DNA of 64,000 nt from Opitutaceae bacterium (GTDB lineage: Bacteria; Verrucomicrobiota; Verrucomicrobiia; Opitutales; Opitutaceae). Position numbers and translations under genes: made by a program. The DNA lies in assembly GCA_027482185.1 (NCBI GenBank), contig JAIXWF010000022.1, forward strand, positions 372,001 through 436,000, given 5' to 3'. Numbering within the stretch: the stretch's first letter is position 1; each line of letters begins with the position of its first letter. The notes under the pieces were generated by a model. That model saw only the letters and a program-made list of their open reading frames with translations, made no database searches and was not told the origin of the DNA. This document shows positions 1-7,891 of this stretch, piece by piece.

Positions 1-2
1 GG

Positions 3-725
3 TCAGCTCCGGCGCCCGGGCCGGAGGCAGCCGAGGAGGGCGGCGAGGTCCCAGCGCCAGGCGCGGCCGAACGAAAAATACCGGCGGCGGGCGAGCCGTT
101 CGGCGCGGCAGGCGGCCCAGCGGGGAGCTTCGTCGCCGGGCAGGCGGTCGGTCGCCACGGCGCGGAGCGGGATCGGCTTGAAGCGAATGCGGCTTTTCCA
201 AAGCCGCAGATGGAATTCGTAGGCGGCGGCCGGGCCGCAGGCGGCGTCGAAGTCGCCGTTCTCGGCGAACAGGGTACGGCGGTAGAATGTGCCGGATTCG
301 GGCAGGAACGGACCGGCAATCGGATTGGCTGCGGCGGCCATCTTCACGATGCGGCCGTCGTCGCAGGCGACTTCGGCCACGACGATACCGGCTTCCGTCT
401 TGCGCATCCAATTGAGGCATTCGCTGAGAACGAGGTCGCCGACGAGGCGGTCGCCGGAGGTCAGGACGAGCACCCATTCGCCCGTCGCGGCGCGGAGGGC
501 GCGGTTGATGGCGGAAGTGCGGTCCGGGGCGGGCGCAGCGTCGGGCGGGACGGCGATGTCGGCGCTTCGCGCGGCGAAATCCGCGGCCGCGGCAGCGTTG
601 AGCGACGCGCCGATGCGCTCGGTCTCAACACCGCGTTGCGCGCGCAGGCTGGCGAGGGTGGCGTCGAGGCGGTCGGAGCCGCGATCGTGCACGAGAATCA
701 CGCTGAGGGGAGGCGCGCTGGACAT
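3..725 (-). CDS. Glycosyltransferase family 2 protein
   Basis: A 240-residue protein that begins with a GT-A type strand (LSVILVHDRGSDR) followed by the family-2 core. GEWVLVLTSGDRL occupies the place where GT2 enzymes carry the DxD metal-binding loop, but here it reads SGD, so the donor site is atypical. The later YEFHLRLWKSRIRF resembles the acceptor-side segment of GT2 enzymes. I place the start at the ATG 39 bases from the divergent glycosyltransferase at 765; the frame stays open far upstream, but that stretch is antisense to the neighbour. It probably transfers a sugar during surface polysaccharide assembly at the cytoplasmic face of the membrane. Donor and acceptor cannot be told. The protein is short for a GT2 and may be divergent or partly degenerate. 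Confidence 0.75.
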   Translation of the reverse strand: MSSAPPLSVILVHDRGSDRLDATLASLRAQRGVETERIGASLNAAAAADFAARSADIAVPPDAAPAPDRTSAINRALRAATGEWVLVLTSGDRLVGDLVLSECLNWMRKTEAGIVVAEVACDDGRIVKMAAAANPIAGPFLPESGTFYRRTLFAENGDFDAACGPAAAYEFHLRLWKSRIRFKPIPLRAVATDRLPGDEAPRWAACRAERLARRRYFSFGRAWRWDLAALLGCLRPGRRS

Positions 726-764
726 TGCGTTCGCGGGAGCATTCCGCAGCGTCCGCACGTGTCC

Positions 765-1670
765 ATGCCGGAGTTGCCGCTGCTCTCGATCATCATTGTC
801 GCGTACCGTTCGCGCGACGAGATCGGCGCCTGTCTCGGCTCGCTCCCGCGCGAGCTGGAGGGGCGCCGCGTCGAGATCGCGGTGGTGGACAATTCGCCCG
901 GCGACGGCACGGGGGATTTGGTGCGCGGCCGGTATCCGGAAGTCGCGTACCACGCGCCGGGGGAAAATCTCGGTTTCGGCCGGGCCAACAATCTCGGCTA
1001 CCGCGCGACGCGCGGCGAGTGCGTGCTGTTTCTCAACCCGGACACGGTGGCCAACGCGGCCGCGCTCGCGCACGGCGTGCGGCGAATCCGGGCCGAGGAT
1101 ACGATCGGCCTGTTCTCGCCGCGGCTGGTGCAGGCCGACGGCACGATGGACCTGGCTTGCCGGCGCTCGATCCCGACGCTGTGGGACGGATTCTGCCGGG
1201 CGAGCGGACTCGCGGCGGCGTTTCCCGGGACGGCGCGGTTTGCCGGCTACAACCTCACGCACCTGCCGGTCGGGGGCACCTACGACGTCGGGGCGATCAA
1301 CGGCGCTTTTATGCTGGGGCGGCGGGCGGTGTTCGATGCGGTGGCGGAGAACGGTGCGGTGTTCGACGAGGCGTTTTTCATGTACGGGGACGATCTCGAT
1401 CTCTGCCTGCGCGTGAGCCGCGCGGGTTACCGGATCGTCTACGACGGCAGCCACGAAATCATCCACCTGAAGGGCCTGAGTGTGGCGAAAAACTACGACG
1501 CGATGGCGACGGCGATCTTCGATGCGAACCGCGACGTTTACCTGAAGCACTTCAACCCGCGCGGGTCGGCGTTCGTGCGGTGGAAGTACGTCGCGGCCTT
1601 CGGGGCGTGGAAGCGCGTGGCGGCGCTGCGCGCGCGGCTGCGGGGGTACCGGCGGGTGAAGCCGCTTTGA
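765..1670 (+). CDS. Glycosyltransferase family 2, rhamnosyltransferase-like
   Basis: A 301-residue GT2 enzyme. The N-terminal LLSIIIVAYRSRDEI starts the nucleotide-sugar fold. NLGFGRANNLGYRATRGE and FLNPDT (the DxD position, here NPD) are hallmarks of the WbbL-like rhamnosyltransferase group, and FFMYGDDLDLCLRVSRAGYR followed by IHLKGLS matches the acceptor and metal region of the same group. The start is the ATG before PELPLLS; the open frame continues upstream only as antisense of the neighbour. It is divergent from the GT2 at 3..725 and convergent with the sugar transferase at 1830. Its likely role is adding a deoxysugar to a lipid-linked glycan; the substrate is inferred from family only. 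Confidence 0.87.
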   Translation: MPELPLLSIIIVAYRSRDEIGACLGSLPRELEGRRVEIAVVDNSPGDGTGDLVRGRYPEVAYHAPGENLGFGRANNLGYRATRGECVLFLNPDTVANAAALAHGVRRIRAEDTIGLFSPRLVQADGTMDLACRRSIPTLWDGFCRASGLAAAFPGTARFAGYNLTHLPVGGTYDVGAINGAFMLGRRAVFDAVAENGAVFDEAFFMYGDDLDLCLRVSRAGYRIVYDGSHEIIHLKGLSVAKNYDAMATAIFDANRDVYLKHFNPRGSAFVRWKYVAAFGAWKRVAALRARLRGYRRVKPL

Positions 1671-1674
1671 GATA

Positions 1675-1716
1675 AGACCGGAATGCGGAGACCGGAGACC
1701 GGAGTTCGGAGTTCGG
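1675..1716. repeat. Heptad word array, six 7-base units
   Basis: Six contiguous 7-base words of the AGACCGG / AGTTCGG type begin four bases after the stop codon of the upstream glycosyltransferase. The array lies between two convergent genes. The same words recur near 44.37 and 54.13 kb, also between convergent genes. Confidence 0.8.
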
Positions 1717-1829
1717 ACGCGAGCGGCTGGCATGACGGTAGATCGGGGTCGAGTTTCCCTGTGGGCCGGCCTTCCGGTGGGTTGTGCGCCCGAAGCCGGG
1801 TCCGCGGTACTCGTTTTTCCGAGCCGGCG

Positions 1830-3242
1830 TCAGTACGCGTTTTTCCAGCGGACGAAGGTCAGGAGCAAGATCTGCAGGTCGAGCCAGAGGGACCAATTTT
1901 CGATGTAGTAAATGTCGTGCTGGATGCGCTGGGCGATGGAGGTGTCGCCGCGGAGGCCGTTGACCTGGGCCCAGCCGCTCATGCCGGGTTTCACGAGGTG
2001 GCGCGGCAGGTAGTGCGCGATTTCGCCGGAGAGGCGGTCGACGTGGTGCGGGCGCTCGGGCCGCGGGCCGACGAGGCTCATGTGCCCGCAGAGGACGTTC
2101 CAAAACTGCGGCAGCTCGTCGAGGTTCCAGCGCCGCATGAAGGCGCCGATGCGCAGAAGCCGGGCGTCGCCGCGCGCGGTGCTTTGCCGCTCGCGGTCTC
2201 GGGCGGCGGCGTCGGGCACCATGCTGCGCAATTTCCACAGCGTGAAGGGCCGATGCCCGGTGCCGACGCGGGTCTGGGCGAAGAAGACGGGGCCGTCCGG
2301 CGATTCGCGTTTGATGAGCACCGCGAGGACGGCGACGAGCGGGGCCGAGAGCACGAGGCCGACGAGCGCGCCGACGAGATCGACGAGGCGCTTGAGCACG
2401 CGGTTGAAGAGGCGGTTGATCGCGAGTTCCTCGACGCCGAGCACGGGCAGGCGGCCGATCGTGTGCAGGCGCAGCCCGGAAAGGAGAATCTGGAACGACG
2501 ACGGGATGACCTTCCACTCGACGTACGCGCGTTCGCAGGCCTCGACGACGCGGAGCAATTGCTCGCGCGGCAAATCGGTGCGGGCGGCGATCAAAATATC
2601 GAGCTGGTGCCGTTCGAGGATGGCGGCGAGGTCGTCGAAGCCGCCGAGGGCCTCGGGCGGGGCGGGGTCGCCCGGCAGCGTGACGACACCGCAAAACTGA
2701 TACGGATGCGCGGGCTGCGCGGCGAGTTCGGCGGCGAGGGCGCGGGCTTCGTCGTTCCAACCGAGCACGGCGACGCGCTGCCGGACTTGATCGCGCCACG
2801 CGGGCCGGACGAGGAGTTCGTAGAACGCGGTGCGCCAGACAAACATCACCGCGAGCACGGAGCCGTAGGCGATCGGGATGAAGGCGCGGGAGATCGGCGG
2901 GTCGAACTTGATCACGAGCGCAAGGGCCAGGTAGCCGGCGAGCCAGAAGGTCGTGCCCTTCACGATCAGGGCGACGCTCTGGTATTTGCGGAGCAGCAGG
3001 CGCTCCTCGTACAGGTTCAGCTGCGCGTAGCCGGCGATGAGAAAGGCGGTGCCGAGCAGCAGGAGCGGCAGGTACGCGGCGAAGGTGGCGTCGGGCACGT
3101 CCATGCCGATGCGGCCGAGCGGCGAGCCGTAGCGGAGCCAAAAACCGAGCGCGAGGCCCGCGAAGGCGAACACGGCGTCGCCCACCACCAGCCAGGCCGG
3201 CAGGATGACTTTGCGCAGTCGGCTCGAGCGGGTGCGGCTCAT
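1830..3242 (-). CDS. Undecaprenyl-phosphate sugar phosphotransferase (WcaJ/WbaP-like)
   Basis: A 470-residue polyprenyl glycosylphosphotransferase. The N-terminal third has about four to five membrane helices, then a Rossmann-like region (RVAVLGWNDEARALAAEL). The C-terminal bacterial sugar transferase domain starts near KRLVDLVGALVGLV and carries FTLWKLRSMV, LDELPQFWNVLCGHMSLVGP and PGMSGWAQVNG, all signature blocks of the family. It transfers a hexose-1-phosphate to undecaprenyl phosphate to start exopolysaccharide or O-antigen synthesis at the inner membrane. The start is 10 bases after the stop of the O-antigen-ligase-like gene, so the two are probably co-transcribed. The sugar (glucose or galactose) cannot be decided from sequence. 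Confidence 0.93.
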   Translation of the reverse strand: MSRTRSSRLRKVILPAWLVVGDAVFAFAGLALGFWLRYGSPLGRIGMDVPDATFAAYLPLLLLGTAFLIAGYAQLNLYEERLLLRKYQSVALIVKGTTFWLAGYLALALVIKFDPPISRAFIPIAYGSVLAVMFVWRTAFYELLVRPAWRDQVRQRVAVLGWNDEARALAAELAAQPAHPYQFCGVVTLPGDPAPPEALGGFDDLAAILERHQLDILIAARTDLPREQLLRVVEACERAYVEWKVIPSSFQILLSGLRLHTIGRLPVLGVEELAINRLFNRVLKRLVDLVGALVGLVLSAPLVAVLAVLIKRESPDGPVFFAQTRVGTGHRPFTLWKLRSMVPDAAARDRERQSTARGDARLLRIGAFMRRWNLDELPQFWNVLCGHMSLVGPRPERPHHVDRLSGEIAHYLPRHLVKPGMSGWAQVNGLRGDTSIAQRIQHDIYYIENWSLWLDLQILLLTFVRWKNAY

Positions 3243-3252
3243 CGGGTTGCTC

Positions 3253-5700
3253 TCATCGCGGATCGGGCGGGAGCAAGGCGAGCAGGAAACGGCCGGGCAG
3301 CCAGCCTTTGCGCGGGAAGAGGCCGGCGGCGACGTCGGCGGCCAGCCGGTGCTCCTGCACGACGTAGGCGTCGCGGAGCGGCGGACCATCCGGATGCCGC
3401 GCGAGCACACCGTAGCCGGGGCGCTCGCGGCGGAAGGTGCGGACCAGTGCGGGATCGTCGCCGGCCGGCGCGCGGAGAAAAGCCACGAAGTCGGCCGCGC
3501 GTTGCGCCCGGCGCGCGAGCGCGGCGGCGTACGCGGCGTCGCCGCCGGACAGACGGAGGAAACGGTCCGCGCCGCCGCCGTGGCGCCATGATTCGTAGGC
3601 GTCGGCCCACGGGTAGACCCGGGCTGCCGGGGGCAGCGGCGCGCGTTGCGCGAGCGTCGGCCAGGCGGAAACGAAGGTCGCGCTCTCGGTGTTGAACGCG
3701 AGGTTGGCCGGCGGCGGTTCGGTGCCGGTGCCGGTCCACCAGCGCAGCCAAGCCGCGGTCGTGCGCGCGGGTGCGAAACGCGGGGCGAGGTCGTCGGCGA
3801 GGCGCAGCGTTTCCGCCCGGATCGCCGGCCGGAGCTCGGCAAGGAGCGGAATTTCCCACGCCGGCGAGGTCAGGTGGCGCGGATCGTTGAGCGGTTCGAG
3901 GGCGAAGGCGCGGACGGCATCGGCTTTGCGTCCGGCGGCGAGGTGGGCGAGGCCGAGCCCGAAGTAAACGCCGCCTTTGTCCGGCACGAGCCGCGCGGCG
4001 GCGGCGAATTGGCGTGCGGCGGCGTCGGCCTCGCCGAAACCGAGCCGCAGCCAGCCGAGGTTGAAGTGCGCGATCTCCAGATGGACGCCGGCGGCAAGGC
4101 CGTGTTCGAAGGCGGCGATCGCCGCGCGTTGGCGCGCCCGGGCTTCGTTCGCGGCGCCGGCAGCCGGGCCGTCGAGCGCCAGGCCGGCGAGCTGGTGCCG
4201 GTAGAACGGATCGTGTGGGGCGAGGTCCGCGGCCCGGTCGAGGGCGGCGGCAGCCGCGGTGGCATCGCCGGCCGCGAGGGCGGTCAAGGCCTGTTCGTAG
4301 CGGGCGCGGCCGGCGAGGTCGCGCACCGTCGCCGGCAGCGCGAGGCCCGCGGCCAAGGCCAGGGCGCCGGCCGCGAGGCGTGGTCCGGGGAAAACGGATA
4401 CGGCGGATACCGAGGCGCCCGGGGCGGCGGCGCGGGAGGCGCCGGCGGTGAGGAGGGCGGCGGCGGCGACGCCGAACGCGTTCACCAGCGGGAGATCGAG
4501 CGCGTGGTCGGTCAGCGCGAAAGCCGCGCCGCCGGCGAGTGCCGCGAGGGCGGCGAGGGTGACGCCGTCCCGCGGCGCGCGGCGGGCGGCGCCGAGCAGG
4601 GCGGCGGCGAGAAGCAGCGCGGCGCCGAGGCCCGTGCCGCCGAGCGTGGCCCAGAGCTGGGCGGGGGTGCTGTGCAATTGGAGGACGTTGTCGACGCCGG
4701 CGTCGAGGGCGGCGCGGACCTGCGGGTAGGCGAGCGGTACGCTGCCGGGGCCCCAGCCGAGGAGCGGCCGCTGCAGGCCGAGATGCCCGCCGGCGGCGAG
4801 CATGGCGTTGCGCTGGGCGTTGCTTTCGCGGGCGGATTCGCTCCACGTGCCGTGCAGGACGAGCTCGCGGAGCCGGGAGTTCGAGGCGACGAGGGCGAGA
4901 CCGGCGACCAAGGCCGCCGCCAGCACGAGGCCTTTGGTCCGCCGCGACCAGATGCTGCCGGCAAGCGCGCCGGCGACACCGATACCGGCGGCGGCCGCGG
5001 CCCCGGCGATGCCGCCGCGGCTGCCGGTCGAGGCGAGCACGAGGAGCGCGGCGATCGTGCCGAGCAACGCCGCGAGCCGCGCGGCGCCGCGCCGTTGCCA
5101 CAGGGCCCACGCCAGCCACGGCAACGCGAGTACGGCGGCGCCGGCGACGTAGTTGGAGTGGCCGAAAGGGACGGTATTGCGTGTGGCCCACGGTGTGGGT
5201 GCGTTGGCCGCGGCCCAGAGGACGAGGCTGCCGACGGCGAAGATGCCGCCGATCGCAGCAAGGGCGGCGGCGACGAAGGCGCGGCGGTCCGGCGCATGCG
5301 GCCCCGGAGGTTCCGAGGCGAAGTGGTGCAGGCCGAGCCAGAGGGCGGCGCCGCCGAGGGTGGGCCAGACCAGTGGGAGGCACGCTGCGGCGACGGGGCT
5401 GAGAAGGGCGGAGGCGAATGTGCCGCCGACAAGCAGACCGAGGCCGGCGAGCGTCCACGGGCCGGGAAGGCGGATCCCGGACGTGCGCGCGGCGGCGACG
5501 ATCACCCCGGCGAGCGGCAACAGCCAGAGAACGAGAAACCACGCGGCCCAGGGCCACGTGTGCTGCCGGGTGGCCGAAGGCTGGGCGAACGTGAGCGCAA
5601 GCAGGGCGGCGGCCGCGAGGAGGGCGCCGACTCCCGCACGACCGGGGCTGCGGCCGGACGCCGCCGCGGCGGCGGATTCGGGGACGGCGGGGCGCAGCAT
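3253..5700 (-). CDS. O-antigen ligase/polymerase-like membrane protein with TPR region
   Basis: An 815-residue membrane protein. The first ~450 residues hold about ten hydrophobic helices. Between them lies a periplasmic-loop-like stretch (STGSRGGIAG, then LGWGPGSVPLAYPQVR) typical of the Wzy_C / O-antigen ligase family. Residues ~470-640 are alanine-rich helical repeats (ALTALAAGDATAAAAAL, IAHFNLGWLRLGFGEADAA) that read as TPRs. This Wzy_C-TPR fusion is known in several phyla. It would ligate or polymerise lipid-linked glycans on the periplasmic side. I chose the ATG at MLRPAVPES, since the upstream extension is antisense to the divergent VTT gene. It leads an apparent two-gene operon with the sugar transferase. 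Confidence 0.85.
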   Translation of the reverse strand: MLRPAVPESAAAAASGRSPGRAGVGALLAAAALLALTFAQPSATRQHTWPWAAWFLVLWLLPLAGVIVAAARTSGIRLPGPWTLAGLGLLVGGTFASALLSPVAAACLPLVWPTLGGAALWLGLHHFASEPPGPHAPDRRAFVAAALAAIGGIFAVGSLVLWAAANAPTPWATRNTVPFGHSNYVAGAAVLALPWLAWALWQRRGAARLAALLGTIAALLVLASTGSRGGIAGAAAAAGIGVAGALAGSIWSRRTKGLVLAAALVAGLALVASNSRLRELVLHGTWSESARESNAQRNAMLAAGGHLGLQRPLLGWGPGSVPLAYPQVRAALDAGVDNVLQLHSTPAQLWATLGGTGLGAALLLAAALLGAARRAPRDGVTLAALAALAGGAAFALTDHALDLPLVNAFGVAAAALLTAGASRAAAPGASVSAVSVFPGPRLAAGALALAAGLALPATVRDLAGRARYEQALTALAAGDATAAAAALDRAADLAPHDPFYRHQLAGLALDGPAAGAANEARARQRAAIAAFEHGLAAGVHLEIAHFNLGWLRLGFGEADAAARQFAAAARLVPDKGGVYFGLGLAHLAAGRKADAVRAFALEPLNDPRHLTSPAWEIPLLAELRPAIRAETLRLADDLAPRFAPARTTAAWLRWWTGTGTEPPPANLAFNTESATFVSAWPTLAQRAPLPPAARVYPWADAYESWRHGGGADRFLRLSGGDAAYAAALARRAQRAADFVAFLRAPAGDDPALVRTFRRERPGYGVLARHPDGPPLRDAYVVQEHRLAADVAAGLFPRKGWLPGRFLLALLPPDPR

Positions 5701-5763
5701 CGGGGGCCGATGACAGGACGGCGCGCGGCGGCGCGCAAGCCCGGTCCCGGGCGGGCCGCACAC

Positions 5764-5769
5764 TTGACG
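5764..5769 (+). promoter_or_regulatory. Possible -35 box TTGACG
   Basis: TTGACG begins 36 bases before the ATG of the VTT gene. No good -10 box is visible. The same placement is seen before the genes at 10369, 14964 and 53569. Confidence 0.25.
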
Positions 5770-5799
5770 GTGGGCGGCGCGGCACGGCACGCTGGCGCA

Positions 5800-6501
5800 A
5801 TGTCCGTCGCACCGACCGTGCCGTCCAAAAAACTTCCGCTGGCGAAACTCGCGCTGGCCGCCGGCCTCGCGGCCGTGCTTTTGGCCGGTTTGGTCTACGC
5901 GCTGGGCTGGCAGGCGGTGCTGGCGCAGGCGCAGCGGATGCTGCAGCACGGCGTGGCGCTCGTGACGGGAGCGGGGCCGGGCGTGTATTTCGCCGCGATG
6001 GCGGTGCTGCCGGCAGTCGGGGCGCCGATGGCGCCGTTTGCCCTCGCGGCCGGGCCGTTGTTCGGGGAGCGCCTCGGGTTTCCGCTGCTGATTCTCTTCG
6101 GCGTGATCGCGATCACGATCAACCTGACGTTCACCTATTGGCTCGCGCGGCGTTGGCTGCGGCCGTTCTTCACGAAGGTTTTGGGTCGCTTCGGCTATGC
6201 GCTGCCGCAGGTCGGGCCCGGCGAAATCACCGACCTGATCGTGCTGCTGCGGGCGACGCCGGGCGTGCCGTTTCTCGTGCAGAACTACCTGCTCGGCCTC
6301 GCGAACGCGCCGTTTGTCCGCTATCTCGTGATCTCGTGCGGGATCCAGTGGACGCTGAACGTGGCGTTCATGCTCTTCGGCAACGCGCTCAACCAGGGCA
6401 AGGGCAAGACCGTGCTGACGGCGGTGCTGATCTTCGTCGCCGTGTCGGTGGCGCTGAACATCGCGCGCAAGCGGCTGGCCCAGAAGAAGGCGGCGGCGTG
6501 A
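5800..6501 (+). CDS. VTT-domain (TVP38/TMEM64-like) membrane protein
   Basis: A 233-residue integral membrane protein of the SNARE-associated/VTT (DedA-like) superfamily. An N-terminal helix (LALAAGLAAVLLAGLVYAL) is followed by the VTT core: AVGAPMAPFALAAGPLFGERLG, a helix with FTYWLARRW, and the re-entrant region RATPGVPFLVQNYLLGLANAPF. Family members are implicated in lipid scrambling and membrane homeostasis; the specific function here is unknown. The start ATG follows a divergent O-antigen-ligase gene. The stop TGA overlaps the GTG start of xseA by four bases, which suggests translational coupling. Confidence 0.85.
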   Translation: MSVAPTVPSKKLPLAKLALAAGLAAVLLAGLVYALGWQAVLAQAQRMLQHGVALVTGAGPGVYFAAMAVLPAVGAPMAPFALAAGPLFGERLGFPLLILFGVIAITINLTFTYWLARRWLRPFFTKVLGRFGYALPQVGPGEITDLIVLLRATPGVPFLVQNYLLGLANAPFVRYLVISCGIQWTLNVAFMLFGNALNQGKGKTVLTAVLIFVAVSVALNIARKRLAQKKAAA

Positions 6502-7778
6502 AACGGCCCGGCTTGGACGACGCCGGCGCGGAGCGGCCGGCCAGCGTCACGGAGTTCACGCGGCGCGTGAAGGAACTCCTGGAGGCCGGCATCCGGCCCG
6601 GTTGGGTGCGCGGCGAGGTGTCGAATCTGCGCGCGCAGGCGAGCGGGCATTTCTATTTCTCGCTCAAGGACGCCGGCGCGCAGCTGAGCGCGGTGATGTT
6701 CCGCGGCGACGCGGCGCGGCAGACCGTGAAGCTGCGCGACGGCCTGCAGGTTGTGGTTTACGGCGAGGTCAGCGTCTACGAGGCGCGGGGCCAGTACCAA
6801 CTCATCGTGCGGGTCGTGGTGGACGACGGCGTGGGCCGCCTGCAGCGCGAATTCGAGGCGCTGAAAGCGCGGCTGGCGGCGGAGGGACTCTTCGAAGCGG
6901 CGCGCAAGCGGCCGATCCCGGCGCTGCCGCGGACGGTGGGGTTCATCACGTCGCCGACGGGCGCGGCGGTGCAGGATTTCGCGCGCATCGTGATGCGGCG
7001 CGGGTGGCGCGGGCGGATCGTCGTGCTGCCGGCGAAGGTGCAGGGCGAAGGCGCGGCGGCGGAGCTGGCGGCGATGTTGCAGCTGGCGGCGGAGCTGGGG
7101 ATTTTCGACCTGCTGGTGATCGGCCGCGGCGGCGGCAGCCTCGAGGATCTCTGGGCTTTCAACGAGGAGGTGCTCGTGCGCGCGGTGGCGGCGTGTCCAC
7201 TGCCGGTCATTTCGGCGGTGGGCCACGAGATCGATTTCACGCTGTGCGATTTCGCGGCCGACGTGCGCGCGGAGACGCCGAGCGCGGCCGCCGAGTTGAT
7301 CACGAGCCGGTTTGTCGACGCCGCCGAGCGGGCGGCCCGCGCGGCGGAAACGCTCGCGGCGCGGACCGACGCGGGCCTGCGCGACGCGGCCGCGGCCCTC
7401 GACCACGCGCGCTCGCGGCTGCGGCTGCTCACGCCGTCGGCCCAGATCGAGCAGGGCTTCCTCCGCCTCGACGACCTGGCGAACCGGCTGGGCGCCGCGC
7501 TGCGGCACACGACGCAGGAGCGCCGCACCCGCCTCGGCGAGTTGCGCGCGCTGCTGGCCCAGCGTTCGCCGGCCCGGCGGGTGGAACTGGAGTCGCACCG
7601 GCTGCTCGCGCTCTGGAAACGCCTGCAGGCGGCCAGCCCGGCGTCCGTGCTCAACCGCGGCTTCGTAATTATCAAGGACGCGGCCGGCCGGCCGGTGACG
7701 CGACGGGCCGCGGTGGCGCCCGGCGCGGCGGTGAAGGCGACCTTTGCCGACGGCGACGTCGGCCTGAAGGCGGACTAG
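6498..7778 (+). CDS. xseA: Exodeoxyribonuclease VII large subunit
   Basis: A 426-residue XseA. The N-terminal OB-fold contains VRGEVSNLRAQASGHFYFSL and YGEVSVYEARGQYQLIV. The catalytic core shows FITSPTGAAVQDF, LLVIGRGGGSLEDLWAFN and SAVGHEIDFTLCDFAADVRA, with the C-terminal coiled coil after it. With XseB it degrades single-stranded DNA to oligonucleotides in the cytoplasm during mismatch and recombinational repair. I chose the GTG at 6498 because it overlaps the stop of the VTT gene as GTGA and lies just before the conserved VTEFTRRVKELLE. No xseB is visible in this window. Length is close to the usual 400-460. Confidence 0.95.
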   Translation: MKRPGLDDAGAERPASVTEFTRRVKELLEAGIRPGWVRGEVSNLRAQASGHFYFSLKDAGAQLSAVMFRGDAARQTVKLRDGLQVVVYGEVSVYEARGQYQLIVRVVVDDGVGRLQREFEALKARLAAEGLFEAARKRPIPALPRTVGFITSPTGAAVQDFARIVMRRGWRGRIVVLPAKVQGEGAAAELAAMLQLAAELGIFDLLVIGRGGGSLEDLWAFNEEVLVRAVAACPLPVISAVGHEIDFTLCDFAADVRAETPSAAAELITSRFVDAAERAARAAETLAARTDAGLRDAAAALDHARSRLRLLTPSAQIEQGFLRLDDLANRLGAALRHTTQERRTRLGELRALLAQRSPARRVELESHRLLALWKRLQAASPASVLNRGFVIIKDAAGRPVTRRAAVAPGAAVKATFADGDVGLKAD

Positions 7779-7822
7779 GCGCGGCTTGGCGGCGGCCGCA
7801 GATTCGGCTTGGCAGCACCCGC

Positions 7823-7832
7823 TTATTAATAA
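7823..7832. promoter_or_regulatory. AT-rich palindrome upstream of TonB receptor
   Basis: TTATTAATAA is a perfect 10-base palindrome inside a short AT island (about 7822-7836) in otherwise GC-rich DNA, roughly 60 bases before the receptor ATG. It could be a -10 region or an operator, for instance for an iron regulator. It does not match the full Fur consensus. Confidence 0.4.
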
Positions 7833-7891
7833 TTAACAGGCAAGCGGCGAACCCCTTTCCCGGCCCGTAGCGGCCCGCCGCCCGATCCCAC